Position numbers and translations under genes: made by a program
Assembly (NCBI GenBank): GCA_900544705.1
Contig: UQWH01000025.1
Location: forward strand, 1-25,833
Direction of reading: 5' to 3'
Source of the DNA: an uncultured Eubacteriales bacterium
GTDB taxonomy: Bacteria; Bacillota; Clostridia; Oscillospirales; Oscillospiraceae
DNA: 25,833 bases
Notes under the pieces: model-generated
The model's input: only the letters and a program-made list of their open reading frames with translations
The model's database searches: none
What the model was told of the DNA's origin: nothing
Part shown: piece after piece, positions 1 to 7,634 of the stretch
Layout of the letters: each line of letters begins with the position of its first letter
Position numbering within the stretch: the stretch's first letter is position 1

Positions 1-3000
1 GACGTCCGCACGGTTGCGGATGCGGATACGCTGCGCGACAGGTGTGCCATCCTCAAGGACGAAGGTGTTGTCGTAGGAGGCAAGGCCGGTGGCGACCACG
101 TGACAGCCAACGACAGCGTTCTTCACGTCTTCCGCGGTGGTGATGTAGCCGTCGATGAAGACGCGGGCTTCCTTGCCGGAGGCATCCTTGACCATGATGG
201 TCTGGATCAGGCCGTTGGCGTACTCGATCTTCATCGCGGTACCTTCGACAGTAACAAGGCTGCCGAGATAGCCCTGATTTTCAAGCTCCGCTGCGGTGAC
301 CTTCTTCGGCTCGACCGGCGTTTCCTCACCGAGCTTCTCGATGGTGGTAACGGCGATCTGGCGCTCGCCCTGATAGGAGCTGGTCGTGCCGGTGATGCGG
401 ACCTTGTCGCCGATCTTGAATTCGCCGGCAACGGGGAAGGCGTTGATACCTGCGGTTTCGTCCTGCACATAGATGCAGTCAAAGAACGCGGTGTCCTTGT
501 CATAACCGGAGGCGTTGGAGGTCACAATACCCTCGATGGTGTACTTGATGCCCTCTTCCTTCTCGGCCTGAACCTTGGCGATCGGGGTGACCTTGACGGG
601 GTTGAGGTACTTGATCAGGTTTTCGCAGATCTTGTAGTTGGAGTAGTTCTTTTCGGATCCGTTGTCACTGATGGTTGCCTGCACTTCGAAGTTGGACATG
701 AAGGCTGCGCCGGAAACGACGATCAGGCCCTTGCCGTCGAGCTTCTCGGAGGCCATGACCATCAGACGGTTGTCGCCTTCCTTGTAGGTGTACTTCGGAA
801 TGCCGCCGCCGAGGCCATCCGCATCCACGTCCTTGGAATAGGTCGTTGCATGGCCGTAGACAACGGGGGAAATGGTGGAGGGCAGGGTAGAGGTTGCCGT
901 GCCGTTCGCATCCACAGCATAGATGCTTGCGCCGCCGTAGTGGCTGAAGCGCTCGGTATAGAGCTTGTCATAGGGGTGCTCTGCGTCGACTTCCACACGA
1001 TCCATCAGGAAGCTATCCATGTTGTAATCGCTGAAGTACAGACGCCACGGATCCACGCCATCGGCCGCGCTGCGGACATCGTCATAGGTGGCATCGTCCG
1101 AGATGCGGAGGCTGGAACCGAGTGCTGCGAGCACCTCGTTCTGCGTGGCGGCCATATGCTTGATGGCGGGGTTGTTTTGGATCACGTCATAGTTTTCGTA
1201 GTTATCCGACCAGCCGGCCAGTACTACGGTGCCGCCCTTGGCGTTGAAGTCCTGGATCGCCGCGAGTTCCGCTGCGCTGTAGGTCCTGGGATCCTTCTGC
1301 GCAGCTTCCAGACGGCGGGACGGGGCGGTGAGGATCAAAGCCTTGTACTTCTCGTTGGAGCAGGCGGCGATCAGCTCTTCACTGGTCTTGAGGTAAACCA
1401 CGCGGACGGAATACTGGGCGGCGAGGTTGCCGAAGTTACCCATGGAGTCCTTGTAGTTGCCTGCCACATACTCGTTGTAGTGAGAAGCGTCGATGCCGAT
1501 GTAGACCAGAGAATCTGCATCCAGAACATCCAGCTCAATCTGCTTGGTGAAGGTGTATTCCTTGCCGTTCTGCTCAACAATGGCAGTGACGGTGACGGTG
1601 GTGACCTTCGCCTTGGAGGGCGTCCACTTAAAGGTGACGTCCTGCGTGCTGCTTGCAGCGACGGTGTGCCCGGTTGTGTCAGTGCCGATGACCTCGTCGC
1701 CGATGGTGTAGGTCAGGGACTTGACGGTTGCATCCGTTGTTTCGCTGTTAAACAGCGTGGTGGTGAGGGTGAGCTCTTCGTTCGTGACGGGGGTAGCGGT
1801 GCCGCAGACGAGGTTGGAGATGCCCAGCTTCAGGGTTTCACCGACCCAGACAGGAGCGGTCACGGCCAGATCGCCGTCGCCCTCGGTAACACGGATGAAG
1901 TAGTAGCTGTAGTCGGGATCAAGCTCGCAGGTGAGGTTGCCGGTGGCAAGGTCTGCGGGATTGTCCCAGGTGTAGATGGTCTTGCCGGAGTTGACGACGA
2001 CTTCCACCTTGGTGATGCTGTCGGTCTTATCCGGGTCATTGACGGAAACCGCGATGTTCAGCTTCTCGGGAACCTCGGAAATGATGCTGCCCAGCATCTG
2101 ACCGTTGACGGTGTAGTTGATTTCCAGGTTCTTATCCTCGGTGGCGTAGACGCGGCGGGCGCGGATGGCAGCGTAGATGCCTTCCTCAGAGAAATCATCG
2201 GTGAGGATGACGTCACGGGCGGCGTTTGCGTTGCCCCACTTGCCCTTGTGGTTGTCCTGGTTGTTGGACGGAGCGACGTGCCAGCCCTTATCCAGCGCAA
2301 CGATGTACTGCTCGTAGCTGGGATAGTAGCCGCCTGCGCCGATCTGACCTTCGCCGTTGCCGACCTCGACCAGATACATACGGGTGTCAATGACGGGATC
2401 CCAGTAGGCAAAGTCGGAGAAGGTGCCGAAGGTGGTGCCGGGGTGGTTGAACTGGCTGATGGTCTCAGCGCCCTCGGCCTGGCTCAGCAGGGCGTAATAG
2501 GCCTTCATGCCGGCGTCATTGGTCTTGTTGTTCAGCGTGGAGTTGTTGCGGGAAACGATGCCGGGGGTGTTGAAGGTGTTGATATGGCCGGGGCCGCCGG
2601 ACCATGTCATTTCGAAGCCGCCAAGGGCGACCATGGAACCGGAGTTTGCGGCATTGAAATCCGCAATGGTCTTCTTATAGGTTGCCCAACTGTGCTTTTC
2701 ATCGGAATCCTTGACCAAGGAGGTGTCATACAGTGCACCCTCAACGTTCGGATTGTTCTTGGAATCAAAGTAGTTGGAATGGTCGGTGAAGGCAACGAAC
2801 TGGACGTTGTCCTGCTCGCTGATATTCTTGATGTATTGCAGAGCGCTGTCCAGCGTGCCGGCGCCGTCGGAATACTGCGTGTGGGAATGGAGCTGGCCGA
2901 AGTAGAGCTGATACTTTGCTTCGCCGACGGTGAAGCTCCAGGTCTTGGTGGCGGACCTGTTGTCCTTGCGGGTCACAGTCAGGGTGATGACCTTGCGGCC

Positions 3001-6000
3001 GTCTTCCATGTCCGCGGTGGGCTTGTAGGAGACCTTGCCGTTTTCGTAGGTGGCGTTGACCGCTACATCGTCGATCTTCAGCTCAATGGCGGGATTCTCG
3101 CCTGCGTTGATCACGTCAGCGGAGATTTCCGGACGCTTGTCGTCCAGCGTCTGCGCGCCCTGCTTCGGGGAGACGTTGTCAATGACGGGCTCGTCCTTGA
3201 TGGTGACCTTGTAGGAAGCCTTTGCCTCGTTGCCCTTGGTATCCTTGAAGGCAAAGGTCAGGATCATGTAGTCGCCCTTGGCAGCGGCCGTTGCGACGAG
3301 AGAGTCGTACACGGTGATGTGAGCCTTGCCCTTGCCGGAAACAAAACCGTCCAGAACCTCGACATCGGTGTCGCTTTGCAGCTCGCTAATGCCGGGAATG
3401 TAGGAGCCGTCAGCGCACTGGATGCTGTATTCCGTCCAAGGGTCGTCGATCGGATAAATCGTGTTGATGTCGAGCTCAAACTCATAGTTCAGACCGACAT
3501 AGGCGTCAAGCATGACCTCCGGGAAGGTGATGGTCGGCTTGATGACCAGACCGCCGTCAACATTCACACCCTCTGCAACCGGATAGAAGAAGAAGGAGAA
3601 GAGTGTGTAATCCAGATCGCCGGTCTTGCTGTACATGCTGTAGGTCTTGTAGCTGTCGTTGTAGTATTCCAGCCACTGGCTATGGCCGCTGAACTTTGCC
3701 GTGCGGCTTTCCATTTCAAAGCCGCCCACCTTGCCGGAGCAGGTACGAACCAGCCAGTCGGCGTCGTCCTCGGTAACGCCCTCTTCGGAGAAGTCCCTGG
3801 AGTAGAAGGCGTTGCTGCCGGTGCCGTTGGAGCAGAGATAGCCGTAGGCTTCGCTCTTGAAGCGGTAGTATTCGCCGTTTCTTTCCACGGTGAAGATGAC
3901 TGCGCCGTTTCCGGGGATGGCCTTTTCATTTTCAATCGTGGCTGCGACGTTTTCAATGCTCTTGCTGTCGTTTTCGGCAGCAAGAACGCCCTTGGCATTC
4001 TGGTTGTAGATGACGAACTTGTCGCCGGGCTGCGGCAGATTGCCGGGGGTGGGGGGAGTAGGCGTATCATCGTCTGCAACGAGATAGAACTGCTGCGCGA
4101 AGAGCGCTTCGTTATTGCCGATAGAGCCGTAGCTGCTCCAGTTGTTCTTATCGGCGTACCATTCAAGGTAGCTGCTGCGGGCCTTGTTTTTGATGTAGTA
4201 GCAGCCGTCCGTTTTGGCGGCGCTGACTTCCCAGGCGGTGTTTGCCTTGTCCAGCGGGGTGCTGGAGAACTGAGTATCCATGGAGAGCTTTTTGCCCTCG
4301 GAGGTGGAGAAAGTGTAGGTGCCGTCTGCATTGACGCCGACTGTCCAGATATCGGCCTTGGTATAGCCGGAGAGTTTGCCATCCGTCAGAGTAACGTCGG
4401 TGCCCTTGTTATAGAAACCGGAATACTCGGTGGACAGGGCTTTCAGGTTGGCAGGGTTGAACACAACGACCTTGTCGCCGTCGGAGAGCCTGGTGACGAT
4501 GCCGCTCTTGCGGATCTTATAGAAGGCCTGTGCAAAGAGCGCTTCATTATTACCGATAGAGCCGTAGCTGCTCCAGTTGTTCTTATCGGCGTACCATTCA
4601 AGGTAGCTGCTGCGGGCCTTGTTTTTGATGTAGTAGCAGCCGTCCGTTTTGGCGGCGCTGACTTCCCAGGCGGTGTTTGCCTTGTCCAGCGGGGTGCTGG
4701 AGAACTGAGTATCCATGGAGAGCTTTTTGCCCTCTGAGGTGGAGAAGGTATAGGTGCCGTCTGCATTGACGCCGACCGTCCAGATGTCGGCATCGGTGTA
4801 GCCGGAGAGCTTGCCGTCCGCCAGAGTAACGTCGGTACCCTTATTATAGAAACCGGAATACTCGGTGGACAGAGCTTTCAGGTTGGCGGGGTTGTAGATC
4901 ACGACCTGGTCGCCGTCAGCCAGAGGCGCGGCAACAGGCCCGGGACCGGGCTCGGGATCGGGGCCTGGCTCAGGATCCTTGGGCAGATCCTTCTCGGCAA
5001 CATAATAGAACTGCTGCTCGAAAGCGTCGCCCGTGCCGGTATATGCACTCCAAGTGCCCATGTCGGTGCGATACTGCATACGATACTTGTCTGTACGCGT
5101 AGCATTGTCGATGTAGAAATAGCCGTCCTTGGCTTCCACAGCGGTGATTTTCCATGCAGCGTTGGCTTTATCCAACGGGGTGCTGGTATAGCTCGTGTCC
5201 ATGGAGAGCTTCTTGCCGTCCGCGGTGGCGATCGTGTAGGTGCCGTCCTCTTCGTTCTTGGTCAGCGTCCACAGATCGACATCCTTGAAGCCTTTCAGTT
5301 TGCCGTCGGTCAAAGTGACTTCATTTGCTGTGTTGTAGAAGCCGCTATACTCCGTGGAAAGCGTTCTCAGGTTTGCAGTGTTGAAGATGACGACCTTGTC
5401 GCCCTTCTGAAGGGTGGACAGATCGGTGACGATGCCGCTTTCACGGGCATCTGCGGCTTCCAGCTTCCAGAAGCCGACGGTCTGATTCTTGATGTTACTG
5501 CTGGGGTCTGTGGCGGGATTGCTATAGTGACGCCAACTGGAGCCGTCATAAACGCCGAGGTAACGGTCACCACCAGCGCTTGTGGCTGTTTTCAGGTAGG
5601 TACCATCAAGTTCCCATACTGCGGACTGGTTGGTGACACGCAGTGTGTTTGCCTTTTTGCCGGTGATGCAAAGATAGTTTCCACCAGCCTTGATGGTGTA
5701 GCCGCTTTTTCCGGATTTGGCGAGAGTCCAGCCGTAGGTGTCGCTGCTGGAGGTTTCCAGCTTTCCGCTTTTAATGACTGCGACTTCCGCAACCGGGGGC
5801 GCTTTGGTGGCTTCTGTCGTGGGCAAAAGCCAAGTGGTGTCGCCCTTGGTCATGGTGATGGCGATGGTGTCAGATTCCTTGATGTCGGCAAGTGCGACCT
5901 TCGTCCAGGTCGCGGCTTCCGGTGCGGCAACTGCCGACAGCGGGAGCATGGCGATGACCATGACCGCGGCCAACAGCAGCGCAAGGAGTCTGCCAGGTAT

Positions 6001-6012
6001 GCCTGTTTTCAT
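1..6012 (-). CDS. Giant secreted PHP/CehA-type metallohydrolase with repeat domains (C-terminus cut by window edge)
   Basis: Open for 2004 codons from ATG at 6012 to the window edge, so the stop is not visible. Start chosen by a strong AGGAGG site 7-8 bases upstream. Residues 1-29 form a signal peptide (KTGIPGR, hydrophobic core, SAVA/AP cleavage). About 40-185 is a beta-rich domain. Copies of a 'GDxVVIxNxANLxxLSTEYSGFYN' domain begin near 203, 366 and 511, with a diverged one near 662, and a Pro-Asp-Glu-Gly linker lies near 344-360. About 1037-1320 is a PHP domain of CehA/McbA type: H1042 and H1044 (LHSHTQYSD), D1077-H1078 (FTDHS), E1134, H1190 (NHPG), D1253 and H1255 (DNH), i.e. the full metal set. 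Ig-like segments follow, then an amidotransferase/DUF4350-like part (about 1490-1780) and an OB-like domain (about 1815-1990). Expected role: extracellular phosphoester or related hydrolysis; the substrate is unknown. A cell-wall anchor, if any, would be beyond the window. Confidence 0.85.
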   Translation of the reverse strand, partial: MKTGIPGRLLALLLAAVMVIAMLPLSAVAAPEAATWTKVALADIKESDTIAITMTKGDTTWLLPTTEATKAPPVAEVAVIKSGKLETSSSDTYGWTLAKSGKSGYTIKAGGNYLCITGKKANTLRVTNQSAVWELDGTYLKTATSAGGDRYLGVYDGSSWRHYSNPATDPSSNIKNQTVGFWKLEAADARESGIVTDLSTLQKGDKVVIFNTANLRTLSTEYSGFYNTANEVTLTDGKLKGFKDVDLWTLTKNEEDGTYTIATADGKKLSMDTSYTSTPLDKANAAWKITAVEAKDGYFYIDNATRTDKYRMQYRTDMGTWSAYTGTGDAFEQQFYYVAEKDLPKDPEPGPDPEPGPGPVAAPLADGDQVVIYNPANLKALSTEYSGFYNKGTDVTLADGKLSGYTDADIWTVGVNADGTYTFSTSEGKKLSMDTQFSSTPLDKANTAWEVSAAKTDGCYYIKNKARSSYLEWYADKNNWSSYGSIGNNEALFAQAFYKIRKSGIVTRLSDGDKVVVFNPANLKALSTEYSGFYNKGTDVTLTDGKLSGYTKADIWTVGVNADGTYTFSTSEGKKLSMDTQFSSTPLDKANTAWEVSAAKTDGCYYIKNKARSSYLEWYADKNNWSSYGSIGNNEALFAQQFYLVADDDTPTPPTPGNLPQPGDKFVIYNQNAKGVLAAENDSKSIENVAATIENEKAIPGNGAVIFTVERNGEYYRFKSEAYGYLCSNGTGSNAFYSRDFSEEGVTEDDADWLVRTCSGKVGGFEMESRTAKFSGHSQWLEYYNDSYKTYSMYSKTGDLDYTLFSFFFYPVAEGVNVDGGLVIKPTITFPEVMLDAYVGLNYEFELDINTIYPIDDPWTEYSIQCADGSYIPGISELQSDTDVEVLDGFVSGKGKAHITVYDSLVATAAAKGDYMILTFAFKDTKGNEAKASYKVTIKDEPVIDNVSPKQGAQTLDDKRPEISADVINAGENPAIELKIDDVAVNATYENGKVSYKPTADMEDGRKVITLTVTRKDNRSATKTWSFTVGEAKYQLYFGQLHSHTQYSDGAGTLDSALQYIKNISEQDNVQFVAFTDHSNYFDSKNNPNVEGALYDTSLVKDSDEKHSWATYKKTIADFNAANSGSMVALGGFEMTWSGGPGHINTFNTPGIVSRNNSTLNNKTNDAGMKAYYALLSQAEGAETISQFNHPGTTFGTFSDFAYWDPVIDTRMYLVEVGNGEGQIGAGGYYPSYEQYIVALDKGWHVAPSNNQDNHKGKWGNANAARDVILTDDFSEEGIYAAIRARRVYATEDKNLEINYTVNGQMLGSIISEVPEKLNIAVSVNDPDKTDSITKVEVVVNSGKTIYTWDNPADLATGNLTCELDPDYSYYFIRVTEGDGDLAVTAPVWVGETLKLGISNLVCGTATPVTNEELTLTTTLFNSETTDATVKSLTYTIGDEVIGTDTTGHTVAASSTQDVTFKWTPSKAKVTTVTVTAIVEQNGKEYTFTKQIELDVLDADSLVYIGIDASHYNEYVAGNYKDSMGNFGNLAAQYSVRVVYLKTSEELIAACSNEKYKALILTAPSRRLEAAQKDPRTYSAAELAAIQDFNAKGGTVVLAGWSDNYENYDVIQNNPAIKHMAATQNEVLAALGSSLRISDDATYDDVRSAADGVDPWRLYFSDYNMDSFLMDRVEVDAEHPYDKLYTERFSHYGGASIYAVDANGTATSTLPSTISPVVYGHATTYSKDVDADGLGGGIPKYTYKEGDNRLMVMASEKLDGKGLIVVSGAAFMSNFEVQATISDNGSEKNYSNYKICENLIKYLNPVKVTPIAKVQAEKEEGIKYTIEGIVTSNASGYDKDTAFFDCIYVQDETAGINAFPVAGEFKIGDKVRITGTTSSYQGERQIAVTTIEKLGEETPVEPKKVTAAELENQGYLGSLVTVEGTAMKIEYANGLIQTIMVKDASGKEARVFIDGYITTAEDVKNAVVGCHVVATGLASYDNTFVLEDGTPVAQRIRIRNRADV
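4118..4309. repeat. Intragenic tandem repeat, copy 1 (192-bp identical core of a 435-bp unit)
   Basis: By eye this block is identical to 4553-4744. Offset is exactly 435 bp (145 codons), so the reading frame of the large secreted protein is kept. Flanking parts of the unit differ at scattered sites only. It encodes part of the repeat domain starting near residue 511. Confidence 0.9.
4553..4744. repeat. Intragenic tandem repeat, copy 2
   Basis: Second copy of the 192-bp identical core at 4118-4309, encoding part of the domain starting near residue 366 of the large secreted protein. A third, more diverged protein-level copy lies around 4985-5406 and a fourth around 3570-4030. The near-identity of only the two middle copies suggests recent duplication or gene conversion. 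Confidence 0.9.
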
Positions 6013-6063
6013 GTATATTCCTCCTTCATTCTTCCCGGTAGAAATGCCCATAGGGGATGGACT

Positions 6064-6083
6064 GCGCCGTCTTTCGACGGCGC
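6064..6083 (-). promoter_or_regulatory. GAAA-capped hairpin in the leader of the giant secreted protein
   Basis: Perfect 8-bp inverted repeat gcgccgtc/gacggcgc around 4 bases. On the minus-strand transcript the loop reads GAAA, a GNRA tetraloop, which makes a very stable RNA hairpin. It lies between the predicted promoter (6128-6136) and the start codon (6012) and has no U-run, so it is not an intrinsic terminator. A role in mRNA stability or control is inference. Confidence 0.6.
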
Positions 6084-6127
6084 GGATTCGTTCCATATGG
6101 GGAATTTCCCACTCTAGGTTACAATCA

Positions 6128-6136
6128 ATGATACCA
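6128..6136 (-). promoter_or_regulatory. Extended -10 promoter for the giant secreted protein
   Basis: Minus strand reads TGGTATCAT, an extended -10 (TGnTATAAT with one mismatch). No good -35 is present, which is usual for extended -10 promoters. It would give a leader of about 110 nt before the ATG at 6012. Confidence 0.5.
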
Positions 6137-6251
6137 CATTTTTGTATAAAATGGAAGCGGCGGCTTGTAAAAAACAGGCGACGTTTATGTAAAAAAACAG
6201 GACATGATTTTGTACATAATGGACAATCGGAGGTGGGATTTCTCGGCGGAC

Positions 6252-6280
6252 TTGACTTTTCCTGACAAAGTTGGTATGCT
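6252..6280 (+). promoter_or_regulatory. Sigma-A promoter of the YibE/F gene
   Basis: TTGACT at 6252-6257, 17-base spacer, TATGCT at 6275-6280. It lies about 40 bases upstream of the ATG at 6321. It also argues against an earlier in-frame ATG at 6204, which would be upstream of the promoter. Confidence 0.65.
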
Positions 6281-6320
6281 GATTTTGCATTTTACATTTC
6301 TCGGCAAAGGAGCTGTGCTC

Positions 6321-7538
6321 ATGAAAAGAACGAAAGTCCGTCGCAAAAAGACGCTTTCCCAATGGCTGCGGGAGAACCGCTGGTCCATTGCGGTGCTTGC
6401 CGTCGCTGCGGTGCTGTTTATTGTGGTAGGCTATGCCGCCCGGCCGGAGCCGGAGGAGGAAACCGACGCGGTCCATACCGTTTATGAAAACGGCAGGATC
6501 GTGCAGATCCTTTCGGATTCGACCGAGCTGGACGAGCGCTCCGACAATGCCTACCGCGGCGAGCAGCTTATGCTCGTGGACGTCACTACCGGAGAATATG
6601 CGGGCAAACAGCTCCAGGTCTACAACTACGTCGCACCGATCTACGGCGTGCCGCTGAAGGTGGGCAGCGGCGTTACTCTGCAGATCTCCGTCTACGACAA
6701 CGGCGACCTCCGCGCGACGGTGTTTGAGTACAACCGTGAGCCGATTATGATCCTCGTCGTGGTTCTCTTCCTGGTCGTGACCGTCCTTGTCGGCGGGAAG
6801 ACCGGCGCGAAATCTCTGATCGGTCTGATTGTCACGTTGGCCTGCCTGTTCTGGATTCTGCTCCCACTTCTGATGAAGGGGGCGCCGACGCTTCTGACGG
6901 TCTTCCTCGTATGTGCGTATGCTGCGGCGGTCTGCTTCGTCCTGCTCGGCGGCGTGTCGCGCAAAACGGCCTGCGCGCTGCTCGGTACGATTCTCGGCAT
7001 GGGCATTGCGCTGCTGTTCGGCCAGCTTGCCCAAACGCTTGCGAAGATCGACGGCCTGCGCAATTCCGAGGTCGAGCCGCTCCTGCAGCTGCGGCAGGAC
7101 GGCGTTCCGCTGGGACTCAAGGGTCTGCTGGTCGGCGGCATCGTCATCAGCACGCTTGGCGCGGTGATGGACGTGGCAATGAGCATTTCCTCCGCGCTCT
7201 CCGAGGTCCACGCGGTCAACCCCACGCTGAACCGGCACCAGCTCTTCCGCTCCGGCATGAATATCGGCCGCGATATGGTCGGCACGATGACCAACACGCT
7301 GATCCTGGCGTTCTTCGGCAGCAGCTTTACCTTGATTCTGTACCTGTACTCTCTCGGCTTGCAGCCGCATCAGCTGTTCAGCTCGGCCTATCTGGCGCGG
7401 GAAGTGATCAGCGGCATTTCCAGCAGCATCGGCGTGATCCTGTCCGTGCCGATCACGGCTTTCATCAGCTCCATTCTTATGGAAAATGCAAAGGTGGAGC
7501 CGCGTGAGGGCGTGCAGCTCCCGCAGAAGAAAGAATAA
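6321..7538 (+). CDS. YibE/F family membrane protein
   Basis: 405 residues. Start ATG 6321 was chosen because AAAGGAG lies just upstream and the promoter is at 6252-6280. A basic N-terminus (MKRTKVRRKK) precedes one membrane segment (about 23-40). A soluble outside domain of roughly 110 residues (about 45-155) follows, and then a cluster of about seven membrane helices to the C-terminus. The layout, the 'NREPIMILVVVLF' entry into the helices, the 'GLLVGGIVISTLGAVMDVAMSISSAL' stretch and the 'GRDMVGTMTNTLILAFFGS' stretch are typical of the YibE/F family. The family is widespread in Firmicutes and has no firmly known function; a transport or envelope role is only inferred. It stands alone: a terminator follows directly. 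It is divergent from the giant secreted protein. Confidence 0.9.
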   Translation: MKRTKVRRKKTLSQWLRENRWSIAVLAVAAVLFIVVGYAARPEPEEETDAVHTVYENGRIVQILSDSTELDERSDNAYRGEQLMLVDVTTGEYAGKQLQVYNYVAPIYGVPLKVGSGVTLQISVYDNGDLRATVFEYNREPIMILVVVLFLVVTVLVGGKTGAKSLIGLIVTLACLFWILLPLLMKGAPTLLTVFLVCAYAAAVCFVLLGGVSRKTACALLGTILGMGIALLFGQLAQTLAKIDGLRNSEVEPLLQLRQDGVPLGLKGLLVGGIVISTLGAVMDVAMSISSALSEVHAVNPTLNRHQLFRSGMNIGRDMVGTMTNTLILAFFGSSFTLILYLYSLGLQPHQLFSSAYLAREVISGISSSIGVILSVPITAFISSILMENAKVEPREGVQLPQKKE

Positions 7539-7543
7539 ACGAC

Positions 7544-7578
7544 AAAACAAGAGTCGGAACCACCGACTCTTGTTTTTT
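7544..7578 (+). terminator. Intrinsic terminator after the YibE/F gene
   Basis: 14-bp perfect stem (7544-7557 with 7563-7576), 5-base loop AACCA, ending in a run of T. It starts 5 bases after the stop codon. Its 3' arm also holds the -35 of the next promoter. Confidence 0.95.
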
Positions 7579-7598
7579 ATTCGCCCGATTGGTATAAT
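7570..7598 (+). promoter_or_regulatory. Promoter of the glycan membrane operon
   Basis: TTGTTT at 7570-7575, 17-base spacer, then TGG-TATAAT (extended -10, hexamer 7593-7598). The -35 sits inside the 3' arm of the preceding terminator, so termination and the next initiation are packed together. A second TATAAT at about 7610 has no matching -35. Confidence 0.7.
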
Positions 7599-7634
7599 GC
7601 CAATATACTATAATGTAGAAAGGGGGAAACTGCG

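Larger units (their letters stand above)
6013..6320. other. Divergent intergenic region between the giant secreted protein and YibE/F genes
   Basis: About 300 bases, AT-rich in its middle. It holds the leader hairpin (6064-6083), the extended -10 promoter for the minus-strand gene (about 6128-6136) and the TTGACT/TATGCT promoter for the plus-strand gene (6252-6280). The word TTTCTCGGC occurs twice (6239-6247 and 6297-6305). No small gene with a convincing ribosome site was seen. Confidence 0.6.

Noticed and set aside
100..4737. A plus-strand open frame of 1545 codons inside the giant gene
   Set aside because: It is antisense to a protein with a signal peptide, a ribosome site and a complete PHP motif set. 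Its own translation is low-complexity Val/Gly/Asp-rich text with no recognisable domain, no good ribosome site and internal repetition that only mirrors the real repeats. It is explained by GC-rich codon bias.
6114..7550. A minus-strand open frame of 478 codons opposite the YibE/F gene
   Set aside because: His/Arg/Gln-rich translation with no domain, no ribosome site and reading through the YibE/F terminator; a codon-bias shadow.
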